Shown here in pieces: positions 39,801 to 48,530 of a stretch of 64,000 nucleotides of DNA. Position numbers and translations under genes: made by a program. Location: NCBI RefSeq assembly GCF_900451095.1, contig NZ_UGHV01000001.1, positions 868,001 through 932,000 on the forward strand, given 5' to 3'. Within the stretch, counting starts at the first letter, position 1. Every line of letters starts with the position of its first letter. The DNA comes from Helicobacter canis. GTDB lineage: Bacteria; Campylobacterota; Campylobacteria; Campylobacterales; Helicobacteraceae. The notes beneath the pieces are model-generated. The model did not search any database. It worked only from the letters and a program-made list of their open reading frames with translations, and was not told where the DNA came from.

Positions 39801-40016
39801 CGTCATCGCGAGCCTTGCGCCAGCAAGGCGTGGCGATCCATAAATCCGCGCAAGTGGATTCTAGTGTGGATTGCCACGCAACCGCGCTTGCTCGCAATGA
39901 CAGAGAAAATAGCCCCTGTGAAAAAGTGGATTCTAGAGACAATGCCGAAAATATAAAAAACCTAGAATCCACTTTTGACAACGCCGCGCAAAAAAGCAAA
40001 AAAGCGGATTCTAGGG
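39801..40016 (+). repeat. Direct repeat, left copy (flanks OpgB-like gene)
   Basis: About 216 bp, near-identical to 41678-41892 with only a handful of differences. It comprises a forward and an inverted GTCATYGCGAG repeat followed by four dispersed motifs. Confidence 0.9.
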
Positions 40017-41608
40017 TTGAAGCGCAATCTTTTCACATTATCCTTCTTACATCGACACTTTTCACCCAAGCATTTTTTGCGCGTGCTGGAGTGTTTTTCT
40101 GCAGTTTTTGTGTATTTTTCCCATTTTTTGCGACATTGTGGGTGCGCAGGACCTTTGGCAAGGTGGATCTTAGCCAGATCATCTTCCACCTGCGCTTCCC
40201 TGTCGCGCCAAATGCCATTGATGTGGATTTTGTCTTTGCTTTTCTTGGTGTAGCCCTCTTGCCTAGCCTTGCTATCTCGCTAGCTCTTACGCACCCTAGT
40301 GGCACGGCTAGGGTGTTTGTAGCGATTTTTGCTCTGTGCAAGCGGGGCTTTGTGCTGGGCAGGGGCATAGTCTGCAAGCACTCTATGCTAGCGCGCTATG
40401 TGCTTATCATTGCACTTGGTATCTATGGCTGGGGCTATGTGGGCAAAAAGCTAAAAATCAGCGAATTTATCGCAAGCAACAAAGCGCATAAAACTTATAG
40501 CACCTTTTATGAGAGCCACTACAAAGCCCCCGATATAGAATCCATAAAGCAAAGCTTCTCTATGGTGGCAAAGCCTAGAAACTTGCTTGTGATTTATATG
40601 GAGTCTATGGAATCATCGTTTGCAAGCACAAATCCACACGATTTTATCCCAAGTATTGCTACGCCTAATCTCATTCCAAATTTAAGCACTCTGGCTTCAA
40701 AGGGGGTGAGCTTTAGCCATATCAAGCAGACCATAGGCACAGGCTGGACGATCGCTGGGCTTATCTCCTACAACTGCGCTTTCCCGCAAACTTGGCTGCC
40801 CTTTAACGCTGGCTTTAATGACAATGTCGCACGCTATTTTTTGCACTCGGCTACTTGCTTGGGCGATGTGTTTAGCGCGCTTGGCTATGAGCAGGCGTTT
40901 TTCCGTGGGGCGAATGCGGATTTCGCTGGGTCTAGGGGGTTTTTCACCTCGCATAATATCCCTATAAATGACCTTGCTTCCATAGAGGATTATGCGCAGG
41001 GCTTTGGGGATTATCGCAATGATTGGGGCGTGAAAGACTCCGTGCTTTTTAGCTATGTCAAGGAGTATTTACAAGAGTATGCTGCTAAAAAGGACAAAAA
41101 GCCCTTTGCCTTTTATGTGCTAAGTGCCGATACACACGCCCCGGGATTTGTGGATAAGGCGCAGTGCGATCTCCCCACAAGCTATGCCAACTCCCTGCAC
41201 TGCTTTGATGGGATTGTGGGGGAGTTTGTGGAGTGGTTTTTGCAGAGTCCTTTGGCAAAGGATACGACTTTGGTCCTGCTAGGAGATCACCTCACAATGC
41301 AGCAGCGATTTGTGCGAGATGGCACAAGCAGAAGTATCTACAATGCTTTCATCAATCCCACTTTCACCAAGCCGCCCACGCAAGATCTGCTAGCAAATCG
41401 CGCCCTTAGCCACTTTGACATCACGGCATTACTACTAGATTCTATCGCTATCCCTACACGCGCCTTTGGGCTAGGGCGCAACCCTCTCTATGGGCACACG
41501 CTTCAAGAGCAGCTAGGGGAGGATACTCTTGCCGCAGAGCTTGGCAAGCCCTCAAGAGTATATGAGGGCTTTTGGGAGTTTGATAGAGATAAGCCCACGC
41601 AGCACTAG
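40017..41608 (+). CDS. OpgB/MdoB-like phosphoglycerol transferase (alkaline phosphatase superfamily)
   Basis: Inner-membrane enzyme with an N-terminal set of helices (HIILLTSTLFTQAFFARAGV, FAFLGVALLPSLAISLAL) and a periplasmic sulfatase-like catalytic domain. LVIYMESMESSFAS, QTIGTGWTIAGLISYNCAFP, CLGDVFSALGYEQAFFRGA, YRNDWGVKDSVLF and LLGDHLTMQ track E. coli MdoB closely; it transfers phosphoglycerol to periplasmic glucans. The frame is open to 39623, but that part is repeat-derived and no ATG is found before the membrane region. The start shown (TTG near 40017) is a guess; a start as late as TTG 40134 is possible. No glucan synthesis genes are adjacent, so the acceptor is unknown. Confidence 0.8.
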
Positions 41609-41677
41609 AATCCGCATTTTGTATTTGAGCGTTGGCTGCTCTCTGTCATCGCGAGATGACACCGCTCTCCCCCTATC

Positions 41678-41892
41678 CGTCATCGCGAGCCTTGCGCCAG
41701 CAAGGCGTGGCGATCCATAAATCCGCGCAAGTGGATTCTAGTGTGGATTGCCACGCAACCGCGCTTACTCGCAATGACAGAGAAAATAGCCCCTGTGAAA
41801 AAGCGGATTCTAGAGACAATGCCGAAAATATAAAAAACCTAGAATCTATTTTTGACAACAACGCGCAAAAAAGCAAAAAGTGGATTCTAGGG
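41678..41892 (+). repeat. Direct repeat, right copy
   Basis: Second copy of the unit at 39801-40016, same orientation, offset 1876-1877 bp. Homologous recombination between the two would excise the OpgB-like gene. Confidence 0.9.
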
Positions 41893-41920
41893 GGTTTAGG
41901 CTTGTTTCATCACCGCTTTG

Positions 41921-42040
41921 GGATTCTAGGATTTGCGATGAAAAAGCAGGGTTGCGCCGCCTTTTGCGCGGAGATAAGGCTGGTTGCCTATCGCACAAGC
42001 AAAAGGCAAGCTCCCTGCTTTATCGCGCAAAGCCGAATCC
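41921..42040 (-). repeat. Structured element B2 (inverted)
   Basis: Its ends (GGATTCTAGGATTTGCGATG and GCGCAAAGCCGAATCC) are the reverse of those of B1. The inside differs: stems GCAGGG/CCCTGC and GCCTTTTGC/GCAAAAGGC, with a smaller inner hairpin. Same ends with a different foldable core. Confidence 0.72.
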
Positions 42041-42067
42041 CTTCAAAAAGTGGATTCTAGGGGGTTC

Positions 42068-43159
42068 TTAGATTTTAACCCCTAGCGAAATTAGCCCAAA
42101 GTTGTGGAAGCCATCTTGTGTGGCAAACTCTTTGCTCCTATGCACGACACTGAGAGTCAGCATAAATCGCCGATACTCAAGCACACCACCCCAAATAAAT
42201 TCAGCCATAAAAGGCATAATCGCGATTGTTTTTTCAACGGCAAAATGCGGGGCAAATGTATTGCCTTGCAAAAAGATATTACGCCCCACAGCACGCACGC
42301 CAGCCCCCGCAAAGCCATAGAGGCAAAAGCTCCTGCTAGGACTTGGCGCACCTACAAAGCCACTATTGATAAGCATAGGCGCGGTGTTGGGACTAAGAGC
42401 GTAGCCAAAGCGCATAAGCAAGCTTGCTTGCGCGTGGATTCTGGCATTGCCTAGGCTTAGGGCAAATTGCGGCATTAGATCTAGGCTATGGGCGGTGGCT
42501 TCTAGGATCTGTGGGATACTTGCACTTATGCCCCAATGTGCATTTAGGATAAATTCATTGCGTAGTTGTGTCCCCCAGCCTGCTAGATGGGCGTTGTTGG
42601 TTAGATCGTGGATGAGATCTTGCACTTCTTTTGCCCCGCTTGCCTTGCCCACAAGCCCAAGATCAATGCTTAGATTTTCAAATATATATGCACTGCGCGT
42701 AAGGCTACTAAATGTCGCGCCCAAGCCACCACCATAAGGGTGGTCATCTGCTGGCGGGATAGGGGAGAATCTATCCTTAGGGGCATACATTTCTTGCTTG
42801 ATAGCTAGCCCAAAGCTAGTAGCCGCACTAGGCGTAAAAAACTGCTGCAAGCTAGCAAAGCGCAAAAACTTAAGCGCGCTAGATTCCTTAGAGACAAAGC
42901 CTAGCCGCACGCCTGCGGTGTAGTATTTATCTACTCTGCTATCGAAGTTTGCGTCATTTTCATAATCAAGCCAAAGTAGCGCGTGCGCGCGCATTTGGAG
43001 TGTGGGGGGTGCGGCTTTAGGGGCTTGCGCGGAGCTTGGTGAGTCGCTAGGCGTGGTGGTAGAATCTACATTATGCAGTAAGCATATACAAAGGATACAT
43101 AATAGCCTTGCTATGGCGTGGGGTTTGGCTTGCTTGGAGCTAGATGTGATAGGGTGCAA
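42068..43159 (-). CDS. lpxR: LpxR-family outer membrane lipid A deacylase
   Basis: Outer-membrane beta-barrel of the DUF2219 family, which removes the 3'-acyl chains of lipid A. The signature near the N-terminus, LWLDYENDANFDSRVDKYYT followed by AGVRLGF, carries the Asn/Asp-rich active-site region, and the C-terminal GVLEYRRFMLTLSVVHRSKE plus terminal GVKI fit a barrel end. No ATG is available: a TTG at 43159 gives a signal-peptide-like leader (ARLLCILCICLLHNV). The frame continues to 43450 but there it overlaps the lipoprotein gene in another frame. Expression from a rare start is inferred. It is convergent with the OpgB-like gene. Confidence 0.72.
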   Translation of the reverse strand: MHPITSSSKQAKPHAIARLLCILCICLLHNVDSTTTPSDSPSSAQAPKAAPPTLQMRAHALLWLDYENDANFDSRVDKYYTAGVRLGFVSKESSALKFLRFASLQQFFTPSAATSFGLAIKQEMYAPKDRFSPIPPADDHPYGGGLGATFSSLTRSAYIFENLSIDLGLVGKASGAKEVQDLIHDLTNNAHLAGWGTQLRNEFILNAHWGISASIPQILEATAHSLDLMPQFALSLGNARIHAQASLLMRFGYALSPNTAPMLINSGFVGAPSPSRSFCLYGFAGAGVRAVGRNIFLQGNTFAPHFAVEKTIAIMPFMAEFIWGGVLEYRRFMLTLSVVHRSKEFATQDGFHNFGLISLGVKI

Positions 43160-43202
43160 GTTTTTGTATGGTAAGTTTAGTATAGATAGGTGGTAGATTG
43201 GA

Positions 43203-43220
43203 GTCTCCGCGAGCGGAGAC
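43203..43220 (-). terminator. Hairpin after the lipoprotein gene
   Basis: GTCTCCGC and GCGGAGAC form a perfect 8-bp inverted repeat, 6 nt beyond the lipoprotein stop. There is no T-run on the minus strand, so it may stabilise the transcript end rather than terminate. Confidence 0.4.
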
Positions 43221-43226
43221 AAAGGG

Positions 43227-43511
43227 TTATTTTGCTTCTTCAGCAGGAGCTTGAGCCATATCATCTTTAGGCTCTTCAGCATTTTCAAGTGCTGCTGGTG
43301 CATTCTCATCAGCTGGAGCTTGCTCTGCGGCTTCTGGTGCAGGTGCTTCAGTAGCTTGTGTATCTGCTGCTTGCTCAGGAGCTTCTTGTGCTGCTGGTGC
43401 GCTTGACTCTGTTTGTGTAGCAGCTTCTTCTGCTTTCTTATCATCACCACACGCGCTAAAAAGCATAGCTAAAGCCGCTGCAACCGCCAATTTTGAAAAA
43501 AGACCTTTCAT
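43227..43511 (-). CDS. Small acidic lipoprotein, Ala/Glu/Pro-rich
   Basis: 94 residues; lipobox FSAC with Cys at residue 21. The rest is almost entirely Ala, Glu, Pro, Gln and Thr with no fold visible, for example EAPEQAADTQATEAPAPEAA. The start is supported by AAGGAGTGTCCT directly before the ATG. A low-complexity, probably extended periplasmic or surface lipoprotein; no function is proposed. Confidence 0.75.
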   Translation of the reverse strand: MKGLFSKLAVAAALAMLFSACGDDKKAEEAATQTESSAPAAQEAPEQAADTQATEAPAPEAAEQAPADENAPAALENAEEPKDDMAQAPAEEAK

Positions 43512-43570
43512 AGGACACTCCTTGTAAGAAATAAAGCCACATTGTATAACGCGCTATATTAAATCTGGCT

Positions 43571-44308
43571 TTATTTAAGCTTTTTGAGGCTTGATTGCGC
43601 AGCGGTGTGATTCTGGGCTCTTTGGGCTAGAATTTTGGCTAGGTCTATGCAGGACTCTAGGCTTTGTATAGGGCTGGCATAGCATATCGTGCTAGGGGCG
43701 AAGGCACGCAGGGTTGTCTGCCCGATCGCTACGGCGATATAGCTAGGATCCCAGCCAAAATTCTGCACAAAAAAGTGATAATGACTTGGCGCGGTAAAAA
43801 TTAGCACAGATTGAGGGCGTGGCTTTAGGGATTGGGGCAGGGGCTTTGGCTGTTTGGTGTAGGCGGTGATTTGGGCTAGGGGGATTTGGGCTTGTGTGAG
43901 AAGTAGGTCGAGATTTGAGGCGATGTCTTTGGCGCGGAAGTAGAGCATTTTACGCCCATTAGCGCGCTCTATAATCTCTCCAGCAAAGCTTTCCCCGTGC
44001 GAGGTGCTAGAGACAAACTCCACAGCAAAGCCTGCTTGGGTCAATGCTTGGGCGCATTTCTCCCCTATGGCAAATGCAGGAATCTTGGCAAATGCGCTAA
44101 GCTCTTTTCTCTTAGCCATTGCTTGCATAAGGGAAAAAACCGCGTGTTTAGAGGTGAAAATAAGCGCGTCAATGCACTCTTGTGGCGCGTGGGGTGGGAT
44201 ATTGGATTCTAGTAGGGCATCATAGATGGGGAGATAGTGGATCTCACTCACGCAGAGCGTGGGGATCTCTTGGGAGATTGTAGAGTGGATTAGCACAATA
44301 TCACGCAT
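43571..44308 (-). CDS. hemD: Uroporphyrinogen-III synthase
   Basis: Cyclises hydroxymethylbilane to uroporphyrinogen III in tetrapyrrole synthesis. HemD is poorly conserved; the recognisable parts are ALIFTSKHAVFSL, FAIGEKCAQALTQAGF, MLYFRAKDI and VLIFTAPSHYHFFVQNFG with VAIGQTTLRA. The 245-residue length is normal. It is 35 nt downstream of the ligase gene on the same strand and has no other hem gene nearby. Confidence 0.85.
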   Translation of the reverse strand: MRDIVLIHSTISQEIPTLCVSEIHYLPIYDALLESNIPPHAPQECIDALIFTSKHAVFSLMQAMAKRKELSAFAKIPAFAIGEKCAQALTQAGFAVEFVSSTSHGESFAGEIIERANGRKMLYFRAKDIASNLDLLLTQAQIPLAQITAYTKQPKPLPQSLKPRPQSVLIFTAPSHYHFFVQNFGWDPSYIAVAIGQTTLRAFAPSTICYASPIQSLESCIDLAKILAQRAQNHTAAQSSLKKLK

Positions 44309-44343
44309 AAGACTCCTTCTATGTGGCTTTGTGGTGGGATAGC

Positions 44344-45312
44344 TTAGGGATTGCGATAGATCCTATGAAAAGTCGCAAATCTCGGCACGCCATTTTTGGT
44401 ATAGCCGTAGAATTTATAGGTGATGATAGAGCCTATGGGCGGTGGATCATCGCGCTCTTTATCGCTAAAGCCGCTGCCGATTTTAAAGCGCAGTGTGCGT
44501 TTTGCGCCATTGGTGGTGATTTCTTGCTCGCAAGTTAGAGAGCCTAGCTTGCTAGCGTATTTGCCCTTGCCTTTGTGGTGGGCTATGACTTTGCACTCTG
44601 TATCTTCATAGAGCTTGAGCTTTAGGGCATTTGTGCTGCGTGTTTGCTCATAAGGGGCGTTGATCTTTCTTAGCACTAGTCCTTCTGCACCCTGCTTGCT
44701 TAGATCTCGCAAATGCGCAAAAAGCTCCTTTTCACTTGTGATTGGCTGATGTTTGATAGGGGTAATGCGCGTTGCTTTGCCTGCTTGGCTTGATAGATAA
44801 GATTCTAGCACGCTAAGTCGCTCAAGCAGCGTGCAGGGCTTGGGGGCTTTCTGGCTGGATTCTAGCCCACAAGCTGGCACATCAAAGACATAATACCCCA
44901 CTTTGTCCCACAAGCTTTGGTGCTTGTCTGTGCTGGGGCTATGGCAGGGGCAGTGTGTGCAGTCTTTTTGCACAAGGGCTAAGATCTTTTCAAACTCCCC
45001 CCTACCTATCCATAGCTCGCCATCAAGCATAAAGGGCGGAAAATCTTTGGTAAAGCAAGCAGGGGCGTTGATCACTCTGCCATTGCGCGTGATAAGCTGC
45101 TTGCCATTCCATAAGGCACGCACGCCATCAAGCTTTTCACTCATTACATATTCTTGGAGATTGTTAGGCTTGGCTTTGTGATAGTCCATAAGCAGCAGCA
45201 CTTGCGGGGGCTTTTTGCTTTGTGCTTGCTCGCTTTGGGGTAGATCTTTTGCATAGGCGAGTAGCCCACATAGTAGGAGCAAAAAGTGGATTCTATATCG
45301 CAGGGAAGTCAT
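44344..45312 (-). CDS. Exported ATP-dependent DNA ligase (LigE-like)
   Basis: Minimal ATP-dependent DNA ligase with a signal peptide (about 1-21, IHFLLLLCGLLAYA). The nucleophile lysine is in YVMSEKLDGVRALW (Lys60, KxDGxR motif I). FMLDGELWIGRGEF is motif III-like, GLVLRKINAPYE motif IV-like, and LKLKLYEDTECKVIAHHKGKG motif V. The Cys pair in the CPCH region could form a disulphide. Periplasmic LigE enzymes are found in naturally competent proteobacteria and may repair incoming DNA. Start at 45312 is fixed by AAGGCGAAG upstream, inside the 3' end of the LPP20-like gene (overlap 20 nt). An in-frame ATG at 45363 is an alternative. The dispersed motif is read here as RIHF in the leader. Confidence 0.88.
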   Translation of the reverse strand: MTSLRYRIHFLLLLCGLLAYAKDLPQSEQAQSKKPPQVLLLMDYHKAKPNNLQEYVMSEKLDGVRALWNGKQLITRNGRVINAPACFTKDFPPFMLDGELWIGRGEFEKILALVQKDCTHCPCHSPSTDKHQSLWDKVGYYVFDVPACGLESSQKAPKPCTLLERLSVLESYLSSQAGKATRITPIKHQPITSEKELFAHLRDLSKQGAEGLVLRKINAPYEQTRSTNALKLKLYEDTECKVIAHHKGKGKYASKLGSLTCEQEITTNGAKRTLRFKIGSGFSDKERDDPPPIGSIITYKFYGYTKNGVPRFATFHRIYRNP

Positions 45313-46195
45313 CTTCGCCTTGCATAAATGCGCGGAGTTTTTTGTATAGCACGATACCTGCACGCTTTAGCGCGTAGTCATAGCTTGCTTGGCTCTCTTG
45401 TATGCTTGCTTGGAAAATAGCTCTTTGGGCGCAATCTAGCAGTGTGATTTGCAGCGTTATGCTTGCTCCTTTCGCATTTTTGGTGCTTGTAGCAGAGATA
45501 CTAAGCAAGGGGGCTTTGTCCTTGGTGATAGTAGCAAGCTTAGAAATCTCTGCGCTAAGGGCGGAGCTTTGTGCGGCACTTAGCCCATAGTAGGCGACAT
45601 TTAGCATAGGCTTTGGGGTGTGGTCATAGAGAGTGAGTAGCTGGCTAAAAAGCTTTGGCGTAGGGGCTTGCAGTGCTGATAGGATAGGCATAATAGCATT
45701 AGCACGGCGCAAGCTGGATTCTAGCACGCCAAAATCTCTTAGGCTAAGGCAGCTAGGATCTGTGCTGCTAAGGTGCTTGGCAGGGGCTAGGGTCTCTTGT
45801 AGCTGGGCGCGTAGTGGAGCGAGTAAATGCTCTTTGCTAATGCCTACTTGGACATAGTATGTGCCGTGCTTGTAGGCTTTGTTGGTGATTTGGAGATTTT
45901 GCAAGGAGAGAGAGGCGGAGTCTAGCTGTATATGCTGGGAGAGCGTGGTTGTGAGCTTGTCATTATGCTGGGCGTTGTGGATATGCGTAGAGGAGCGCAC
46001 TTGGGTCTGCACACTTTGGGCTAGGTCATCAATGGCAGACTGCTTGGCACTCTCAAAGCTTTTCCCCGTGCCGACCCCATAGAATCTAGCTCCGTGCTGC
46101 TTGGCACTCTCACTGCCTAAAAACCAGCTAGGTGGCGCAGAGCCACAGCCTGCAAGCAGCACCAGCGCGATACAATAGCCCATAAGTCTTTGCAT
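45293..46195 (-). CDS. LPP20-like lipoprotein
   Basis: Lipobox VLLAGC with Cys at residue 17. The region PPSWFLGSESAKQHGARFYG followed by SFESAKQSAIDDLAQSVQTQ resembles the LPP20 domain of Helicobacter/Campylobacter lipoproteins, which may act as flagellar or surface lipoproteins. The C-terminal half is different and unassigned. The gene begins 1 nt after the TolC-like stop and is followed by the ligase gene; together they form a co-transcribed row. Confidence 0.82.
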   Translation of the reverse strand: MQRLMGYCIALVLLAGCGSAPPSWFLGSESAKQHGARFYGVGTGKSFESAKQSAIDDLAQSVQTQVRSSTHIHNAQHNDKLTTTLSQHIQLDSASLSLQNLQITNKAYKHGTYYVQVGISKEHLLAPLRAQLQETLAPAKHLSSTDPSCLSLRDFGVLESSLRRANAIMPILSALQAPTPKLFSQLLTLYDHTPKPMLNVAYYGLSAAQSSALSAEISKLATITKDKAPLLSISATSTKNAKGASITLQITLLDCAQRAIFQASIQESQASYDYALKRAGIVLYKKLRAFMQGEDDFPAI

Positions 46196-46196
46196 A

Positions 46197-47855
46197 TCAG
46201 CCCTTTTGTGTGGATTCTAGGTGGGGGTCTTGTGTGGTATTATGGGCAGATGATTCTTGCAGAGCAAGTCTCCCGCCTAGTGCCTTATACAGCATAATCG
46301 CCGCTGCAAGCTGCGCGAATTTTGCTTCATCTGTGCTAGATTGCGCGCTTAAAAGGGCATTATAGCTTGTGAGATAGCTTGCTTCATCAAGCAGCCCTAG
46401 CTCATAGCGAGATTGCGCCACAAGCCATACTTCTTGCGAAGTGGAGAGCATTTGCTCTTTTGCCTGCAAGGAGCTTTGGGCGGTATTGACTTGTGTGATA
46501 GCGTTTTCTATCTCGCCAAGCGCGGTGCGTAAGGTGGATTCTAAGGCATAGAGAGCTTGCTTGACGCTTTCTTTTTGGATCTTGTAGTCTTTGGTTAGGG
46601 CGGAGCGATTGATGAGCGGAGAGGCAAGCGAGCCTGTGATATTCCAGATCAAATCCCCCACTCCACGCGAAGAGAAGAGGATCTGCCCCAAGCTTCCGCC
46701 AAGATTTAGCGTGGGGAAAAGGGCGGCTTTTTTGGAGTTTTTTAGCATAACTTGGGCGTTTAGACTAGCGATACTTGCACGCACATCATCGCGGGAGAGC
46801 AAGATCTCTCTAGGCAGGGCGTCTATGGCAGGCAGGCGCGGGCTAGGAAGTGTGAGACTAGGGAGCGTGGAGCTAGAATCCACTTTTTCTAAAGAAGCTA
46901 TGCTTTGCGATTTTTCAACATTGTTTGAAAAAGTGGATTCTAGGGGGCGTGATTGTAAAGATGTGGCATTAGATTCTAGGCTCTTGCGTGCTGCGGCGTG
47001 GTGTGTGGGGGCTTGTGCAGGCTGCGGGCGTTCTAGGATTTGTGCTAGGATTTGTGGGTCGCTTAGATTGAGCAAGATTATCAGGGCGTTTTTCATCTGC
47101 TCTTGTTCAAGAAGTAGAGAGCTATGTGTGCTTTGGGCTTGGCTTAGGGCAGCTAGCGTGTCATTTATCGCGCTTATATCTACTAGCCCAAGCTCGTGTT
47201 TATCGCGCAGAGTGGCTAGGATTTTGCTGTGATTTTGGACAATTTGGGCTTGTATAAGGGCTGCATTACGCAAGCGCATATAGGCATAATAATCACTCGC
47301 CACTTCGCCAATCAAGCTTACTTGCGCGACAGAGAGATTAGAGAGCGTGGCTAGATAGTCGTATTTTTTGGACTTTCTTAGCATATTAAGCTTGCCAAAG
47401 AGATCTAGCTCCCACGATAGAGAGAGATTGCCATTTAGGGTGTTTTGATTGATATTGATTTGATAGCGGTTGTAGTTGCCCGAGCTGTAGTTGTAGCCCA
47501 TATTGATAGAGAGCTTTGGGAGCATATTGGCACTTGCTAGCCCGAGTGCCTCGCGTGCTTGGGCGATTTGGGAGGTTAGGGTCAAAAGGTTGGTGTTGTT
47601 TGCTAGGGCGATTTCTAGCAAAGCCTGCAAGCTTTCATCATCAATAAGTGTGAGCAGAGATTGCGCAAAATCAAGCGTGCTTGATGGGGTAAAAGTGGAT
47701 TCTAGGCTAGAATCCACTTTTTTGCTAAAGGTAGTGGGGAGAGAGATGGACTCTAGCACCCTCTCTTCTGTATAGGGCTTGGAGCAGCTAAGGAGCGCGA
47801 GCATACATATACAGCCTATACTTGCACAGCCTATAAGCCTTGATCGCGCTATCAC
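46197..47855 (-). CDS. TolC-family outer membrane efflux lipoprotein
   Basis: RND-type outer-membrane factor of the NodT/OprM kind. Lipobox LLSC with Cys at about residue 24. Two repeated helical hairpin domains: LALANNTNLLTLTSQIAQAR and VWLVAQSRYELGLLDEASYL with the GLLDEASYL motif at the end. At 552 residues it is longer than usual; an insert around residues 285-345 and a segment near residue 47 are built of dispersed motifs (VDSSLESTF, PLESTFSNNVEK, EKVDSSS). No MFP or inner-membrane pump gene adjoins it, so it may serve a pump elsewhere. Confidence 0.85.
   Translation of the reverse strand: MIARSRLIGCASIGCICMLALLSCSKPYTEERVLESISLPTTFSKKVDSSLESTFTPSSTLDFAQSLLTLIDDESLQALLEIALANNTNLLTLTSQIAQAREALGLASANMLPKLSINMGYNYSSGNYNRYQININQNTLNGNLSLSWELDLFGKLNMLRKSKKYDYLATLSNLSVAQVSLIGEVASDYYAYMRLRNAALIQAQIVQNHSKILATLRDKHELGLVDISAINDTLAALSQAQSTHSSLLLEQEQMKNALIILLNLSDPQILAQILERPQPAQAPTHHAAARKSLESNATSLQSRPLESTFSNNVEKSQSIASLEKVDSSSTLPSLTLPSPRLPAIDALPREILLSRDDVRASIASLNAQVMLKNSKKAALFPTLNLGGSLGQILFSSRGVGDLIWNITGSLASPLINRSALTKDYKIQKESVKQALYALESTLRTALGEIENAITQVNTAQSSLQAKEQMLSTSQEVWLVAQSRYELGLLDEASYLTSYNALLSAQSSTDEAKFAQLAAAIMLYKALGGRLALQESSAHNTTQDPHLESTQKG
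47691..47721. repeat. Perfect palindrome of the dispersed 15-mer inside the TolC-like gene
   Basis: AAAAGTGGATTCTAG (47691-47705) and CTAGAATCCACTTTT (47707-47721) are exact complements around one G. On the minus strand they encode KKVDSSLESTF. Confidence 0.9.
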
Positions 47856-47895
47856 TATGCCCGCCTACTGCCTAATATCCGCCTAATGCCCTTGC

Positions 47896-48384
47896 TTAGG
47901 CAAACTCTTTAAGCAAGAGCTTTTGCGTATCCATTACACCTATGCCTTTATCAAGCACTTTTATGGCGATTTCTTGTGCTTCTTTGAGTGAGTGCATAGC
48001 ATAGGTGCCGCATTGGTATTTGTTTGCTTCTGGGATTGTATCCACGCGCAAAATATCGCGCATACTCGCCTCCCACGCGTTTAATACATCATAGCTGCAA
48101 GGCTCTCCAATCACACTCATATAAAATCCTGTGCGGCAGCCCATAGGCGAAATATCGATGATCTCGGCATTTTTGCCATTGAGATGATCGCGCATAAATC
48201 CGGCAAAGAGATGCTCTAGCGTGTGGATACCTCTTTCACTAAGAATGTCTTCATTAGGCACGCAAAAGCGCAGGTCAAAGACAGAGATCACATCGCCCTT
48301 AGGTGTCTGCATAGTTTTAGCAAGCCGCACCGCAGGGGCTGGCATAATGGTATGATCGACTTTAAAGCTATCGAGTAGTGGCAT
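47896..48384 (-). CDS. luxS: S-ribosylhomocysteine lyase (AI-2 synthase)
   Basis: Cleaves S-ribosylhomocysteine to homocysteine and DPD, the precursor of AI-2. The metal site is [10 protein letters not shown] with His-Glu-His, and the catalytic Cys lies in the [12 protein letters not shown] block. At 162 residues it is standard. Start ATG has AAGGA upstream, and a -10 box lies at 48414-48419. It is separated from the TolC-like gene by 40 nt but has its own promoter. Confidence 0.96.
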   Translation of the reverse strand: MPLLDSFKVDHTIMPAPAVRLAKTMQTPKGDVISVFDLRFCVPNEDILSERGIHTLEHLFAGFMRDHLNGKNAEIIDISPMGCRTGFYMSVIGEPCSYDVLNAWEASMRDILRVDTIPEANKYQCGTYAMHSLKEAQEIAIKVLDKGIGVMDTQKLLLKEFA

Positions 48385-48413
48385 AAAAATCCTTATAATT
48401 GGGATAGGGCGTG

Positions 48414-48419
48414 ATTATA
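48414..48419 (-). promoter_or_regulatory. Predicted -10 box of luxS
   Basis: TATAAT on the minus strand, 29 bp before the start codon and with no -35, as is usual in this genus. Confidence 0.5.
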
Positions 48420-48492
48420 GCAGTATTTCTATGAAGTCAATGTGAAGAGTCTATAAGCAAGCACAAAAAGCAAGCACAAAGGCTGGTTTTTT

Positions 48493-48498
48493 TATAAT
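48493..48498 (+). promoter_or_regulatory. Predicted -10 box of the TonB receptor gene
   Basis: TATAAT preceded by a T-rich run, 32 bp before the ATG at 48531. No Fur-type box stood out nearby. Confidence 0.55.
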
Positions 48499-48530
48499 GG
48501 AGTAACAAATGAGAATCTTAAGGGGTGTAT

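Larger units (their letters stand above)
41609..42067. other. Intergenic repeat region after the OpgB-like gene
   Basis: No gene seen. Holds a GTCATCGCGAG half repeat (about 41644), the right copy of the 216-bp direct repeat, element B2 and several dispersed motifs. It separates the OpgB-like gene from the convergent lpxR-like gene. Confidence 0.8.

Noticed and set aside
39623-40016. GTG start for the OpgB-like gene at 39623
   Set aside because: The codon lies in the right arm of the A5 hairpin and the following 130 residues are repeat-encoded without family similarity.
43160-43450. Long minus-strand frame extending the LpxR-like protein by about 97 Lys/Gln/His-rich residues
   Set aside because: It overlaps the lipoprotein gene in another frame and has the composition of a shadow frame; the lipoprotein has a clear ribosome site.
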